From Kribbella sp. ALI-6-A (GTDB lineage: Bacteria > Actinomycetota > Actinomycetes > Propionibacteriales > Kribbellaceae): a stretch of 64,000 nucleotides of DNA. Numbering within the stretch: the first letter of the stretch is position 1; each line of letters starts with the position of its first letter. The position numbers and the translations under genes are program-made. The DNA lies in NCBI RefSeq assembly GCF_001984195.1, contig NZ_MTQN01000010.1, positions 186,001 through 250,000 on the forward strand. Reading direction: 5' to 3'. The notes beneath the pieces were generated by a model, which searched no databases, had not been told where the DNA came from, and saw nothing but the letters and a program-made list of their open reading frames with translations. Shown one piece after another: positions 43,114 through 54,379 of the stretch.

Positions 43114-44341
43114 AGCTGCCGGTGTTGGCCGGGTCGTCCAGCCGCTCCTCGGCCGGGCCGCCGGCCGGTGCGGGCACCGGTGCGGCCTTCCGGCGACTCG
43201 TCAGCTTGCGCGCGACCGGCTCGGTGTAGCGGGCGGCGACCGGGCCGAGCATGACCAGGATCAGCACGTACGCCGTTGCCAACGGCCCCAATCTGGGTTC
43301 GACGCCGACCGCCAGACCGGCGATCACGATCGAGAACTCGCCGCGCGCCACCAGCGTCCCGCCGGCCCGCCAGCGACCGGCTGTCTTGATGCCCGCGCGG
43401 CGGGCGGCGTACCAGCCGGTGAGGATCTTCGTCAGGCCGGTGACGACCGCGAGTCCCAGCGCGACGCCGAGCACCGGCGGGATGTCCCGGGGGTCGGTGC
43501 TCAACCCGAAGAACACGAAGAACACCGCCGCGAACAGGTCCCGCAACGGGCTCAGCAGGTTTCGCGCACCGTGCGCGACTTCGCCCGAGAGTGCGATCCC
43601 GACCAGGAACGCTCCGACCGCGGCCGACACCTGCAGCTTCGCCGCGATGCCCGCGACCAGCAGCGTCAGCCCGAGGACGACGAGCAGCAGCATCTCCGGG
43701 TTGTCCGACGAGACCGCCCGGCTGATCAATCGTCCGTACCGCAAAGCGACGAACAGAACGATGCTGACCGTGCCCAGCGAGATCAGCAGCGTGATGCTTC
43801 CACCGGCCAGCCCGACGCCGGCCAGCAAAGCGGTCAGGATCGGCAGGTAGACCGCCATCGAGAGGTCCTCGAGCACCAGGATCCCGAGGATCACCGGTGT
43901 CTCCCGGTTGCCCAGCCGGCCCAGATCGCCGACCACCTTCGCGATCACGCCGGACGACGAGATCCAGGTGACTCCGGCCAGCGCGACGGCCGCGACCGGG
44001 CCCCAGCCGAGCATCAGCGCGACGGCCGCGCCCGGCAACGCGTTCAGAACGAAATCGACGACACCCGACAGGTACTGCGTCTTCAGCGTGGTCACCAGGT
44101 CGGAGGCGGTGTACTCCAGCCCGAGCAGTAACAGCAGCAGGATCACGCCGATCTCGGCGCCGGTGGCAACGAACTCCTCGCTCGCGTCCAGCGGCAGCAA
44201 CCCGCCGTGCCCGAACGCGAGCCCGGCCAGCAGGTACAGCGGGATGGGTGAGAAGCCGAACCGGCCGGCGATCCGGCCGAGGATGCCGAGCGCCAGGATG
44301 ACCGCGCCGAGCTCGATCAGCAGCATCGTCATGTCGTGCAC
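43112..44341 (-). CDS. CPA2 family cation/proton antiporter (KhtU/YhaU-like)
   Basis: 409 residues and about 12 TMs. It starts at GTG 44341, with GGGAGG five bases upstream inside the stop region of the preceding gene. Conserved features: FVATGAEIGVILLLLLLGLE, GVTWISSSGVIAKVVGDLG, NRETPVILGILVLEDLSMAV (acidic ion-site region) and LVARGEFSIVIAGLAV. There is no C-terminal RCK domain; instead a separate TrkA-C protein precedes it, as in the KhtTU K+/H+ antiporter. Confidence 0.9.
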   Translation of the reverse strand: MHDMTMLLIELGAVILALGILGRIAGRFGFSPIPLYLLAGLAFGHGGLLPLDASEEFVATGAEIGVILLLLLLGLEYTASDLVTTLKTQYLSGVVDFVLNALPGAAVALMLGWGPVAAVALAGVTWISSSGVIAKVVGDLGRLGNRETPVILGILVLEDLSMAVYLPILTALLAGVGLAGGSITLLISLGTVSIVLFVALRYGRLISRAVSSDNPEMLLLVVLGLTLLVAGIAAKLQVSAAVGAFLVGIALSGEVAHGARNLLSPLRDLFAAVFFVFFGLSTDPRDIPPVLGVALGLAVVTGLTKILTGWYAARRAGIKTAGRWRAGGTLVARGEFSIVIAGLAVGVEPRLGPLATAYVLILVMLGPVAARYTEPVARKLTSRRKAAPVPAPAGGPAEERLDDPANTGS

Positions 44342-44342
44342 A

Positions 44343-44825
44343 TCAGCCTCCCGAGATCAGGTCGGCAACGGCGTCCACGCCCTCGCGGGTCCCGACCACG
44401 ACGAGCGTGTCGCCGACGGTGAACCGGAAGTCCGGCGTCGGCGACGGCGTCGCGCCGGTTCGCCGCAGCACGGCCACGATCGACGCCCCGGTCCGGCTCC
44501 GGGCCTGGGTGTCGCCCAGCGTCCGGCCCGAGTACGGCGACCGGCCGGTGATCGGGATCTGCTCGGTGACCAGGTCGATCTCCAGGTCGTTGCGCAGCGG
44601 GTCGATCGGCGTCGGGATCAGCAGCTGGGCCAGTGCGGCCGCCTCGGACGGATCGAGCGGGACCGAGTTCGTGCAGTTGTCGTCGTCGTCGGGATCGTGA
44701 AAGCCCAGGAACCGCCGCCCGTCCTCGTGCACCACGATCGAGACGTGCTTGCCACCCTCGGTGGTCAGGTCGTAGCGCGTGCCGATCCCCGGCAGGGTGG
44801 TCCGGGTCGGGTGGGCGTGGTCCAT
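44343..44825 (-). CDS. TrkA-C regulatory subunit of the K+/H+ antiporter (KhtT-like)
   Basis: 160 residues from ATG 44825, with GGAGG upstream. The N-terminal ~70 residues are family-specific (LPGIGTRYDLTTEGGKHVSI, then VHEDGRRFLGFHDPDDDDN). The C-terminal RCK_C domain contains SRTGASIVAVLRRTG, FTVGDTLVVVGTREGVDAV. It is thought to gate the antiporter by nucleotide binding. Its stop is one base from the antiporter start, so the two are cotranscribed. Confidence 0.9.
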   Translation of the reverse strand: MDHAHPTRTTLPGIGTRYDLTTEGGKHVSIVVHEDGRRFLGFHDPDDDDNCTNSVPLDPSEAAALAQLLIPTPIDPLRNDLEIDLVTEQIPITGRSPYSGRTLGDTQARSRTGASIVAVLRRTGATPSPTPDFRFTVGDTLVVVGTREGVDAVADLISGG

Positions 44826-44902
44826 CGTTTTCCTCCGGCAGGGAGATAGTCGGCTCCTGCAACCATTCTCCCGTACGGCGGAAGGCCGCGCTGTGATCTG
44901 GG

Positions 44903-44932
44903 CTGCACTCAGGTGCAGTGCAACCCGTTGCA
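44903..44932 (+). promoter_or_regulatory. Tandem PadR-type inverted repeats
   Basis: CTGCAC-TCAG-GTGCAG (44903-44918) is directly followed by TGCAAC-CC-GTTGCA (44919-44932), both perfect inverted repeats. TAGGCT (44937-44942) downstream is a good -10 box. The site fits autoregulation of the PadR-fadH operon. Confidence 0.65.
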
Positions 44933-44966
44933 TAGCTAGGCTGGCGGCACCAGGAGGTGGTTCACG

Positions 44967-47530
<2,564 letters not shown>

Positions 47531-47990
47531 AAGAGGAAAGACAAAGAGAGTGCTCTGGTTGCTGCGGTCTTCGAGGTCGCGGGCAGCGGTGGGCTGGGCG
47601 GAGCTTGGAGACGAGGGCAACCTCGATGACACGCCAGCATGAGTTCAACCGGCGAGGCCCAGTTCAAGAGTGAGGCAGGCATGAAGAGAACCCGCCCTGC
47701 CGAGGGCCGCCTGGCGCCGCAGCAAGGACTGTTGTCACAGCCCGCCTGACCCATGCCTGTTGTGAATGACGTGCATACAAGTGCCTATAGAAGGAATGCG
47801 CAGGGGCGCACAGAGCCGAATCTGGGCGCGGCTGGGAGTCCTCCTAGGTCGCGCGAGTGAAAGTGAGTTCAACAGGCGCCGCCTGGCGGTGGCGCCTGCG
47901 CGACTGGCGACACGGTCTAGGACACTCTGGGCGTGCAGGTCGAGTGTGCACCAATCATTTCGAGACATCGAGCGAGCCGTGGCGCCGCCA
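47531..47990. other. 460-bp region without a recognisable gene
   Basis: Base composition is visibly less GC-biased than around it and no reading frame has actinobacterial codon usage. A 36-codon frame from ATG 47639 and minus-strand frames of ~105-154 codons have no family resemblance. It contains TGAGTTCAAC twice (47640 and ~47866) and AGGCGCC...GGCGCCT (about 47876-47899). It may be gene debris or hold a small RNA. Confidence 0.35.
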
Positions 47991-48533
47991 TCACCGAGTG
48001 CTCGGCACGTACTGATCCGACGACAGCTCATACACCCGTACTCGCCGACCACTGGTGGGATTGACCGTCTCCCGGACCGGCTGCATCCCCAGCTTGATCA
48101 TGATCCGTTCGGAGGCGTCGTTGCCCACCTGCGCGATGCTCACGATCCGCTCCAGGCCTCGCTGCTCGAACCCGAACCGTACGGCGGCCGCGGCGGCCTC
48201 GGTTGCCAGACCAGCGCCCCAGTGAGAACGTCCCAGCCGCCAACCGACCTCAACGGCCGGCAGTATCTCCGGCAAGAAGTGCGGCACCGAAAGACCCGTG
48301 AATCCGGCGAGCTCGCCAGTGGACCGGATCTCCACCGCGAACAGGCCGAAGCCCTCCGACTCCCACTCGCGCTCCCACGCCTGGATCCCCTCGCGCGTCT
48401 GCTCTTCGTCACGGACGCTGCCGTCCCGGATCCACCGCATGACCTCGGGATCGGCGTTCACGGCCGCCATCGGGGCGACGTCCTCCTCCCGCCAGCGACG
48501 CAGGATCAGACGGGGAGTCTCGAGCATGACCAT
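47991..48533 (-). CDS. GNAT acetyltransferase (RimJ/RimL type)
   Basis: About 180 residues from ATG 48533; ATG 48527 is nearly as likely, and upstream codons to 48587 are not family-like. Motifs: METPRLILRRW-type start (MLETPRLILRRWREED), LPAVEVGWRLGRSHWGAGLA with acetyl-CoA loop, and VGNDASERIMIKLGM. Similar in fold to the GNAT at 40.7 kb, but not part of an operon. Divergent from the iron-box operon. Confidence 0.85.
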   Translation of the reverse strand: MVMLETPRLILRRWREEDVAPMAAVNADPEVMRWIRDGSVRDEEQTREGIQAWEREWESEGFGLFAVEIRSTGELAGFTGLSVPHFLPEILPAVEVGWRLGRSHWGAGLATEAAAAAVRFGFEQRGLERIVSIAQVGNDASERIMIKLGMQPVRETVNPTSGRRVRVYELSSDQYVPSTR

Positions 48534-48593
48534 CCGGTCATTCTGGAGCAACGGTGTCGGCTCGATCACCTTCCGCGAAGCTGACAAGTCAGG

Positions 48594-48612
48594 TTAGGTA
48601 AGGCTACCCTCC
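48594..48612 (+). promoter_or_regulatory. IdeR iron box of the siderophore uptake operon
   Basis: TTAGGTAAGGCTACCCTCC matches the DtxR/IdeR consensus TTAGGTTAGGCTAACCTAA at about 15 of 19 positions. It ends four bases before the first ATG, so it must cover the promoter and start of the transcript. It shares the core GGTAAGGCT with the box before ideR. Confidence 0.75.
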
Positions 48613-48616
48613 TCCC

Positions 48617-49438
48617 ATGCGAGAGTCGGTGGGGCTGGCGGGCGCCGGGTTGCGGCTGGGGTATCACGGGCGGTTGGTGGTCGACGATGCCGCGCTGCGC
48701 ATCGAGCCGGCCGCGGTGACTGCCCTGGTGGGCCCGAACGGGAGCGGGAAGTCGACGCTGCTGCGGGCGATGGCGCGGTTGCACAAGCCTGAGGCCGGGA
48801 CGGTGACGCTGCCCGGCGGCGAGGACGCGCTGGCCTTGTCGCAGAAGGAGTTCGCGCAGAAGGTGACGCTGCTCTCGCAGTCGCGGCCGACTCCGAACGG
48901 CGTCAGCGTGCGGGACGTGGTCGGTTACGGCCGGCACCCGTACCGCGGGCGCTGGCGCACCGACGACCCGGACGGCAACGCCGCGATCGAGCACGCGATG
49001 GACGTCACCGGCGTGACCGCGATGGCCGAGCGGGCCGTCGACGAGCTGTCCGGCGGCGAGCTGCAGCGCGTCTGGCTCGCGACCTGTCTGGCGCAGGACA
49101 CCGGCGTCCTGCTGCTCGACGAGCCGACCACCTTTCTCGACCTGCGCTACCAGATCGAGATCCTCGACCTGATGCGCGACCTGGCCGACGACCACGGCGT
49201 GGCGGTCGGCGTCGTACTGCACGACCTGAACCAGGCGGCCGACGTGGCCGACCGAATCGTCCTGCTCGACCACGGCCGGGTCCGCGCGACCGGTACGCCG
49301 GCCGAAGTCCTGCGGACCGAGGCGTTGTCGGAGACCTACGGGATCCGGATCGACGCCAGCACCGACCCGGCCACCGGGCGGATCAGCACCCAGCCGGTCG
49401 GCAGGCATCTGCACCGGCACATCCTTCAAAACATCTGA
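48617..49438 (+). CDS. Iron-siderophore ABC transporter ATP-binding protein (FecE/FepC type)
   Basis: 273 residues. Walker A GPNGSGKST, signature LSGGELQRVWLA, Walker B VLLLDEPTTFLDLRYQ (typical of the siderophore importers), H-loop VVLHDLNQA. It starts within five bases of the iron box, so the transcript is probably leaderless. First gene of the uptake operon ATPase, binding protein, fused permease. Confidence 0.93.
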   Translation: MRESVGLAGAGLRLGYHGRLVVDDAALRIEPAAVTALVGPNGSGKSTLLRAMARLHKPEAGTVTLPGGEDALALSQKEFAQKVTLLSQSRPTPNGVSVRDVVGYGRHPYRGRWRTDDPDGNAAIEHAMDVTGVTAMAERAVDELSGGELQRVWLATCLAQDTGVLLLDEPTTFLDLRYQIEILDLMRDLADDHGVAVGVVLHDLNQAADVADRIVLLDHGRVRATGTPAEVLRTEALSETYGIRIDASTDPATGRISTQPVGRHLHRHILQNI

Positions 49439-49447
49439 GGTTCCCCG

Positions 49448-50422
49448 ATGAGAAGAGTCACCGCCCTGGCCGCCGGCTTGTTGCTGGCCCTGACCGCCTG
49501 CGGCAGCAGCGAGCCGGCCGCGACGGAGTCCGACGGATCTCCCGTCGCCGCCCAGCCGGTCTCGGTCACCGACGCGCGCAACAAGAAGATCGACCTGCCC
49601 AAGCCGGCGGCCAAGGTGGTCGGCCTGGAGTGGGGCGTGGTCGAGAACCTGATCACGCTCGGGGTGATGCCGGTCGGCGTCGCCGACGTGAAGGGCTACA
49701 CCACCTGGGTCACCGCGGCCAAGCTGGACGCGAGCGTCAAGGACGTCGGCACCCGCGGTGAGTCCAGCGTCGACGCGATCGTTGCCCTCAACCCCGACCT
49801 GGTGATCACCACCACCGACGAGTCCGCCAGCACGATCGCGCAGCTGGAGAAGGCCGCGCCGGTGCTGGTCGTCCGCGGCGCCGACGCCAAGAACGCGATC
49901 CCGCAGATGAAGAAGAACCTCGAGCTGGTCGGTGCCTCGATCGGCAAGGCCAAGGAGGCGACCGAGGCGAACGCCGCGTTCGACCAGGCGGTTGCCGAGG
50001 GCAAGAAGAAGATCGCCGACGCGGGCAAGGCCGGCGAGGGCTTCACGATGGCCGACGGCTACAAGCAGGGCAGCACGATCTCGATCCGGATGTTCACCAA
50101 GGGATCGCTGCTCGGTGCGGTGGCCGGCGAGCTCGGCCTGAAGAACAACTGGACCGGCGAGGGCGACCCGGACTACGGCCTGGCCCAGACCGACGTCGAA
50201 GGTCTGACCAAGCTCGGCGACGGCAGCTTCCTCTACATCGCCTCGACCTCCGACGGCGGTGACGTGTTCGGCGGCGACCTGGCCAAGAACGCGATCTGGA
50301 AGAACCTGCCGTTCGTGAAGTCGGGCAGCGTGCACCGGCTGCCCGACGGCATCTGGATGTTCGGCGGTCCGAAGTCGACCGAGCAGTTCATCGACGCCAC
50401 CGTGCAGGCAGTCACCTCTTGA
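49448..50422 (+). CDS. Iron-siderophore substrate-binding lipoprotein
   Basis: 324 residues. Lipoprotein signal RRVTALAAGLLLALTAC with Cys ~18 as the lipid anchor, then a TroA/BtuF-like class III binding fold: AKVVGLEWGVVENLITLGV, STIAQLEKAAPVLVVRGADA and WMFGGPKSTEQFIDAT. It binds a ferric siderophore outside the membrane and delivers it to the permease. No biosynthesis genes are in the window, so the ligand may be a xenosiderophore. Its stop overlaps the TTG start of the permease. Confidence 0.92.
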   Translation: MRRVTALAAGLLLALTACGSSEPAATESDGSPVAAQPVSVTDARNKKIDLPKPAAKVVGLEWGVVENLITLGVMPVGVADVKGYTTWVTAAKLDASVKDVGTRGESSVDAIVALNPDLVITTTDESASTIAQLEKAAPVLVVRGADAKNAIPQMKKNLELVGASIGKAKEATEANAAFDQAVAEGKKKIADAGKAGEGFTMADGYKQGSTISIRMFTKGSLLGAVAGELGLKNNWTGEGDPDYGLAQTDVEGLTKLGDGSFLYIASTSDGGDVFGGDLAKNAIWKNLPFVKSGSVHRLPDGIWMFGGPKSTEQFIDATVQAVTS

Positions 50423-52509
50423 CCCAGCTGACCACCGAGCGGCCGCGGGTCGCCGAGGCCCTCCAGCCGGTACGGCGGATCCGCGTCGCCGGGGTGTTCG
50501 TGATCGCGCTGGCCGCGGTCGTCGTACTGGCCGGAGTGCATCTCACGCAGGGGACCTCGTCGGTCGGCGCGGGAGATCTGCTGCGGCTGGTGTTCGGGCA
50601 GGGCACCGACAACTCGGCGAACGTGCTGATCGCCTCGCGGCTGCCGCGGCTGCTCGCCGGCGTACTCGTCGGTCTCGCGCTCGGCGTCGCGGGCGCCGGG
50701 CTCCAGTCGCTGGCGCGTAACCCGCTCGCCTCGCCGGACACGTTGGGCGTCAACGCGGGCGCGTACCTGGCCGTCGTGACGGTCGCCGCGTTCGGAATCC
50801 CGCTGCCGGTTCTGCCCGCGGGTGGCGTCGCGTTCCTCGGCGGGCTCGCGGCCGCCGTACTGGTACTGGCGTTGTCGGCCGGTGGGACTTCTGGTCCGAC
50901 CCGGTTGATCCTGGCGGGGTCCGCGGTGGCGATGGCGTTGTCGGGACTGACGACGTTGCTGTTGCTGCTGCGTCGCGAGGAAACGATCGGCAGCTTCGCC
51001 TGGGGGAGTGGGACGCTGGTCCAGACCGACCTCGACGCCGTCGGCCAGATGGCGCCGATCGTCATCGCCGGTCTGGTTGCGGCGTTGTGGCTGGCGTCGC
51101 GGCTCGACCTTCTCTCGCTGGGCGACGACACGGCATCGGTCCTGGGCGTCCGGGTACGGCGTACGCGGGTGCTCATCACGTTGGTCACAGTGATGCTCTC
51201 GGCGGCTGCGGTGACGGTGGCCGGGCCGGTCGGGTTCGTCGGGCTGGTCGCGCCGGTGCTCGTGCGGCTCGTCGCGCCGTTGGTGCCGGGGTTGATGCGG
51301 CACCGGGTGCTGCTGCCGTTGTCCGGGTTGTCGGGCATCCTCGTGGTGCTCGGGGCGGACGTGGTACTGCGGGCTGTGCTCGGTGGTCAGGCCGGAGTGG
51401 AGATTCCGACCGGCATCATGACGATGCTCGTCGGCGCGATCGTGCTGGTGTGGCTGGCGCGTCGCTACCGTGACTCCGGGCCGAGCCGTACGCCGGCCGG
51501 CGCGTCGTCCGGGCTGCGGAGTGTGCGCACGTTCTGGATCGTCACGGGTGTGCTGACCGTGCTGCTGGTCGGCGCGGCGGTCGTGGCGATGCTTGCCGGC
51601 GACGCCTTTCTGAAGACCGGCGACATCGCGAACTGGATCAACGGGCGGTCGGGGCGGGCGATCACCTACGTCCTGGACCAGCGGTTCCCGCGGGTGCTGT
51701 CGGCGATCCTGTGCGGTGCGGCGCTGGCGATCGCCGGGGCGACCGTGCAGGCCGTCTGCCGCAATCCGCTGGCGGAGCCGGGAATCCTCGGCATCACCGG
51801 TGGCGCCGGAGTCGGTGCCGTGGTCACCTTGATGGTGGTGCCTTCGGCAAGCATTTGGCTGCTGTCCGGCGTGGCGTCCGCAGCCGCGCTGGGCACCTTC
51901 GCGCTGGTCTATCTGGTCTCCTGGAGGGGTGGGCTCAGTTCGGACCGGCTGGTGCTGATCGGGGTCGGCGTCTCGTCGGCGACGACCGCGATCATCACCT
52001 TCGTCATCGTCTACACCAATCCGTGGAACATCGCGCTGGCGATGACCTGGCTCTCCGGCAGCACGTACGGCCGGACGCTGCCGCAGGTCATCCCGGTCGC
52101 GGCGGCCCTGGTCGTGCTCACGCCGGTCGTGGTTCTGGCTCGCCGGGAGCTCGACCTGCTCTCCCTGGACGACGACGTGCCGCGCATCCTCGGCGTACGG
52201 CTGGAACGCACCCGCCTGCTCGCGCTCGCCGCCGCCGCGTTGATGACGTCAGCCGCGGTTTCGGCGATCGGCGTGGTCGGCTTCGTCGGCCTGGTCGCCC
52301 CGCACGCTGCCCGGGCGCTCGTCGGCGGCCGCCACTCCCGCCTCCTGCCCGTCGCGGCGCTGCTCGGCGCGGTCCTGGTCTCGGTGGCCGACTCCATCGG
52401 CCGCACGGTCCTGGCGCCCGCCCAGATCCCGGCCGGCCTGCTCACCGCGATGATCGGCGCGCCGTACTTCGTCTACCTCCTGTGGCGGACGCGAACCACC
52501 AGACCTTGA
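50419..52509 (+). CDS. Fused FecCD-type permease (FhuB-like, two domains)
   Basis: 696 residues and about 20 TMs, from TTG 50419 within TTGA of the upstream stop. Two tandem FecCD domains are visible: LARNPLASPDTLGVNAGAYL with GPVGFVGLVAPVLVR in the first, and CRNPLAEPGILGITGGAGVG with GVVGFVGLVAPHAARALVGG in the second. Each has the DxxxxxLG segment (LGDDTASVLGVR, LDDDVPRILGVR). One chain therefore replaces the usual permease heterodimer, as in E. coli FhuB. Confidence 0.93.
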   Translation: MTQLTTERPRVAEALQPVRRIRVAGVFVIALAAVVVLAGVHLTQGTSSVGAGDLLRLVFGQGTDNSANVLIASRLPRLLAGVLVGLALGVAGAGLQSLARNPLASPDTLGVNAGAYLAVVTVAAFGIPLPVLPAGGVAFLGGLAAAVLVLALSAGGTSGPTRLILAGSAVAMALSGLTTLLLLLRREETIGSFAWGSGTLVQTDLDAVGQMAPIVIAGLVAALWLASRLDLLSLGDDTASVLGVRVRRTRVLITLVTVMLSAAAVTVAGPVGFVGLVAPVLVRLVAPLVPGLMRHRVLLPLSGLSGILVVLGADVVLRAVLGGQAGVEIPTGIMTMLVGAIVLVWLARRYRDSGPSRTPAGASSGLRSVRTFWIVTGVLTVLLVGAAVVAMLAGDAFLKTGDIANWINGRSGRAITYVLDQRFPRVLSAILCGAALAIAGATVQAVCRNPLAEPGILGITGGAGVGAVVTLMVVPSASIWLLSGVASAAALGTFALVYLVSWRGGLSSDRLVLIGVGVSSATTAIITFVIVYTNPWNIALAMTWLSGSTYGRTLPQVIPVAAALVVLTPVVVLARRELDLLSLDDDVPRILGVRLERTRLLALAAAALMTSAAVSAIGVVGFVGLVAPHAARALVGGRHSRLLPVAALLGAVLVSVADSIGRTVLAPAQIPAGLLTAMIGAPYFVYLLWRTRTTRP

Positions 52510-52524
52510 CGCAGCGGCGTACCT

Positions 52525-52624
52525 GTACCTGCACCACTCACCAAACCCCGGCCCGACGCCGATGGCACGCCTGACCGCGGTCGCTGACGGGGCTCGTAGG
52601 TCGCTTGGTGAGTGGTGCAGGTAC
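52525..52624. repeat. 100-bp inverted-repeat element, copy 2
   Basis: Perfect 20-bp inverted arms (52525-52544 and 52605-52624; left arm GTACCTGCACCACTCACCAA) enclose a 60-bp core. Size and arm sequence match copy 1 at 43014-43113, but the core is largely different. The left arm is preceded by a tandem GTACCT, allowing the stem to extend with a 6-base bulge. It starts 16 bases after the permease stop, on the way to a convergent gene. Confidence 0.8.
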
Positions 52625-52773
52625 GCACTTCGGAGTCGACGACCCGCTGACGGCGTGAACGGCAGGCGGTGACCCGTTCTACGCGTCGGTCTGGTTGCGC
52701 GGCGGGCCGAGCTGGGACTGGGTGTGCCCGAAGGCCGGGTACACCGTCGCGCGGATCGGGCAGCTCGGGTGAA

Positions 52774-53340
52774 TCAGTCCGCGGCTTTGGCGGCGGCCTT
52801 TTTCGCCTGCTTGTACTCGCGGACCTTCAGCAAGGAGTCGGCGTCCACCACGTCGGCGACCGAGCGGTAGCCGTCCAGGGCGTAGTCGCCGGCGGCGGCT
52901 TCCCAGCCGTCGGGCTTGACGCCGAGTTGCTTGGCCAGCAGGGCGACGAAGATCTGCGCCTTCTGCTTGCCGAAACCGGGCAGTTCCTGGACTCGTTTGA
53001 GCAGTTCCTTGCCGGTGGTCGGCTCGGTCCACAGGCGCGTGACGTCACCGTCGTACTTGGACTCGATCAGGGCTGCCAGCTCCTGGAGGCGGGCGGCCAT
53101 CGAGCCGGGGAAGCGGTGGATCGCCGGCGGCTGGCTACAGAGCGCCTTGAACTCCTCCGGGTCGGCCGCCGCGATCGCGGCGGGGTCGAGCGTGCCGAAG
53201 CGGCTCAAGACCTTCCATCCGCCGCGGAACGCGTGCTCCATGCCGTACTGCTGGTCGAGCATCATCCCGACCAGGACGGCGAACGGGTACTGGTCGAGGA
53301 CCTGGTCGGCCTCTGGTTCGTTGGCGATCTGGAAGCCCAT
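52774..53340 (-). CDS. HhH-GPD type base excision repair protein
   Basis: 188 residues from ATG 53340. Family features: YPFAVLVGMMLDQQYGMEHA, the helix-hairpin-helix ELPGFGKQKAQIFVALLAKQ and a following Asp in GVKPDGW that may be the catalytic residue. No iron-sulfur Cys cluster. It ends in a Lys/Ala-rich tail (KQAKKAAAKAAD). It likely removes damaged bases or is an uncharacterised endonuclease III relative. The ~150 bases between it and the 100-bp repeat contain no gene. Confidence 0.85.
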   Translation of the reverse strand: MGFQIANEPEADQVLDQYPFAVLVGMMLDQQYGMEHAFRGGWKVLSRFGTLDPAAIAAADPEEFKALCSQPPAIHRFPGSMAARLQELAALIESKYDGDVTRLWTEPTTGKELLKRVQELPGFGKQKAQIFVALLAKQLGVKPDGWEAAAGDYALDGYRSVADVVDADSLLKVREYKQAKKAAAKAAD

Positions 53341-53420
53341 ACCGGCATGATTCCACGCCGCGCGGACCTCGGGGTACTGCACACTGGAGGTCCACCGCCG
53401 CCCGAGTCCGGAGGTTCCCG

Positions 53421-53573
53421 ATGAGCGAGGCCGTCAACGACTACCGCCGGCTGCCGGACCCGATCCGGATCGAGGACACCGTCGTGTCGGTGCCCGGGAC
53501 GGCGCCGGGCGATCCCGATGCCGGGCGCAACATCGACCAGGACCGCGCGGTCGGCCTGCGCGAGCTGGGCTGA
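53421..53573 (+). CDS. Small hypothetical protein (50 residues)
   Basis: ATG 53421 is preceded by GGAGG at six bases, and the frame has normal GC-rich codon use up to TGA 53573. The product MSEAVNDYRRLPDPIRIEDT followed by VVSVPGTAPGDPDAG is soluble and slightly acidic. No family is recognised. It is flanked by the HhH gene (divergent) and the TIGR03086 gene. Confidence 0.5.
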   Translation: MSEAVNDYRRLPDPIRIEDTVVSVPGTAPGDPDAGRNIDQDRAVGLRELG

Positions 53574-53711
53574 CCCGAACCCCCGCCGTACGGCTGCGCA
53601 GGCGGCCGACGCCCGCGTGCGGGTTAACCCGTGGATCCACGCCGGACATCCGGCGCGACGCCGAGGGCGGGCCTATGCTCGGCAAGGGCAGGCCTACGGG
53701 AGGGGATGCGG

Positions 53712-54302
53712 ATGGACGTCCGGGATCTGGATCGACGGGCCGGAGCGGTGCTCGGCGAGGTGGTCATGCAGGTGCGGGCCGAGCAGTTGTGGTTCCCGAC
53801 GCCCTGTCCCGACTGGACCGTCCGCGGGTTGCTGCGGCACATCGTCAGCGACAACGAGGGCTTCGCGGCCGCGGCGGCGAACGGTTCGGCACCGGTGCAG
53901 ACCTGGAACGGCGGCCGCCTGGGCGACAATCCGGCGGGTGCGTATCGGCGGTCCAACGTGAAGGTCGCCGAGGCGTTCGCCGACGGCGGCGCACTGGACC
54001 GGCCGATCGAGGTCCGCGAGTTCGGGACGTTCCCGCGCCGGGTCGCGCTGACGTTCCACCAACTCGACTGCATCGTGCACGCCTGGGATCTGGCCAAGGC
54101 GATCGACATCCCGTACGACCCGCCGCTCGACATGGTCGAGATGGCGCTCGGCCTGGCCCGCCGGATCCCCGACACCGACAGCAGCCGCGGTCCCGGCGCC
54201 GCCTTCGACCGCGCGGTCAAGATCCCCGGCGACGCCTCCGACTTCGACACCCTGCTCGCCCTGCTCGGCCGCAATCCCGACTGGGTCTCACCGCTCGACT
54301 GA
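53712..54302 (+). CDS. TIGR03086 / maleylpyruvate isomerase N-terminal family protein
   Basis: 196 residues from ATG 53712, chosen because GGAGG is eight bases upstream; ATG 53706 is an alternative. DinB-like four-helix fold: FPTPCPDWTVRGLLRHIVSD gives the first metal His, and LTFHQLDCIVHAWDLAKAI supplies the H-x3-D and H-x-W-D type ligands. Members bind a divalent metal and some are mycothiol-dependent enzymes. The substrate is unknown. Confidence 0.85.
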   Translation: MDVRDLDRRAGAVLGEVVMQVRAEQLWFPTPCPDWTVRGLLRHIVSDNEGFAAAAANGSAPVQTWNGGRLGDNPAGAYRRSNVKVAEAFADGGALDRPIEVREFGTFPRRVALTFHQLDCIVHAWDLAKAIDIPYDPPLDMVEMALGLARRIPDTDSSRGPGAAFDRAVKIPGDASDFDTLLALLGRNPDWVSPLD

Positions 54303-54379
54303 GGCCTGTCGACACCTCACGAGAGCCACTTTGAGCACGGGGCAGCCGTCTCGACGGCGCGTTCGCGGCTGAGCGGTGC

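Noticed and set aside
52660..52772. Protein-like fragment ending RIGQLG before the HhH gene
   Set aside because: About 34 codons with no start codon and an upstream stop; at most a gene remnant, not annotated as a gene.
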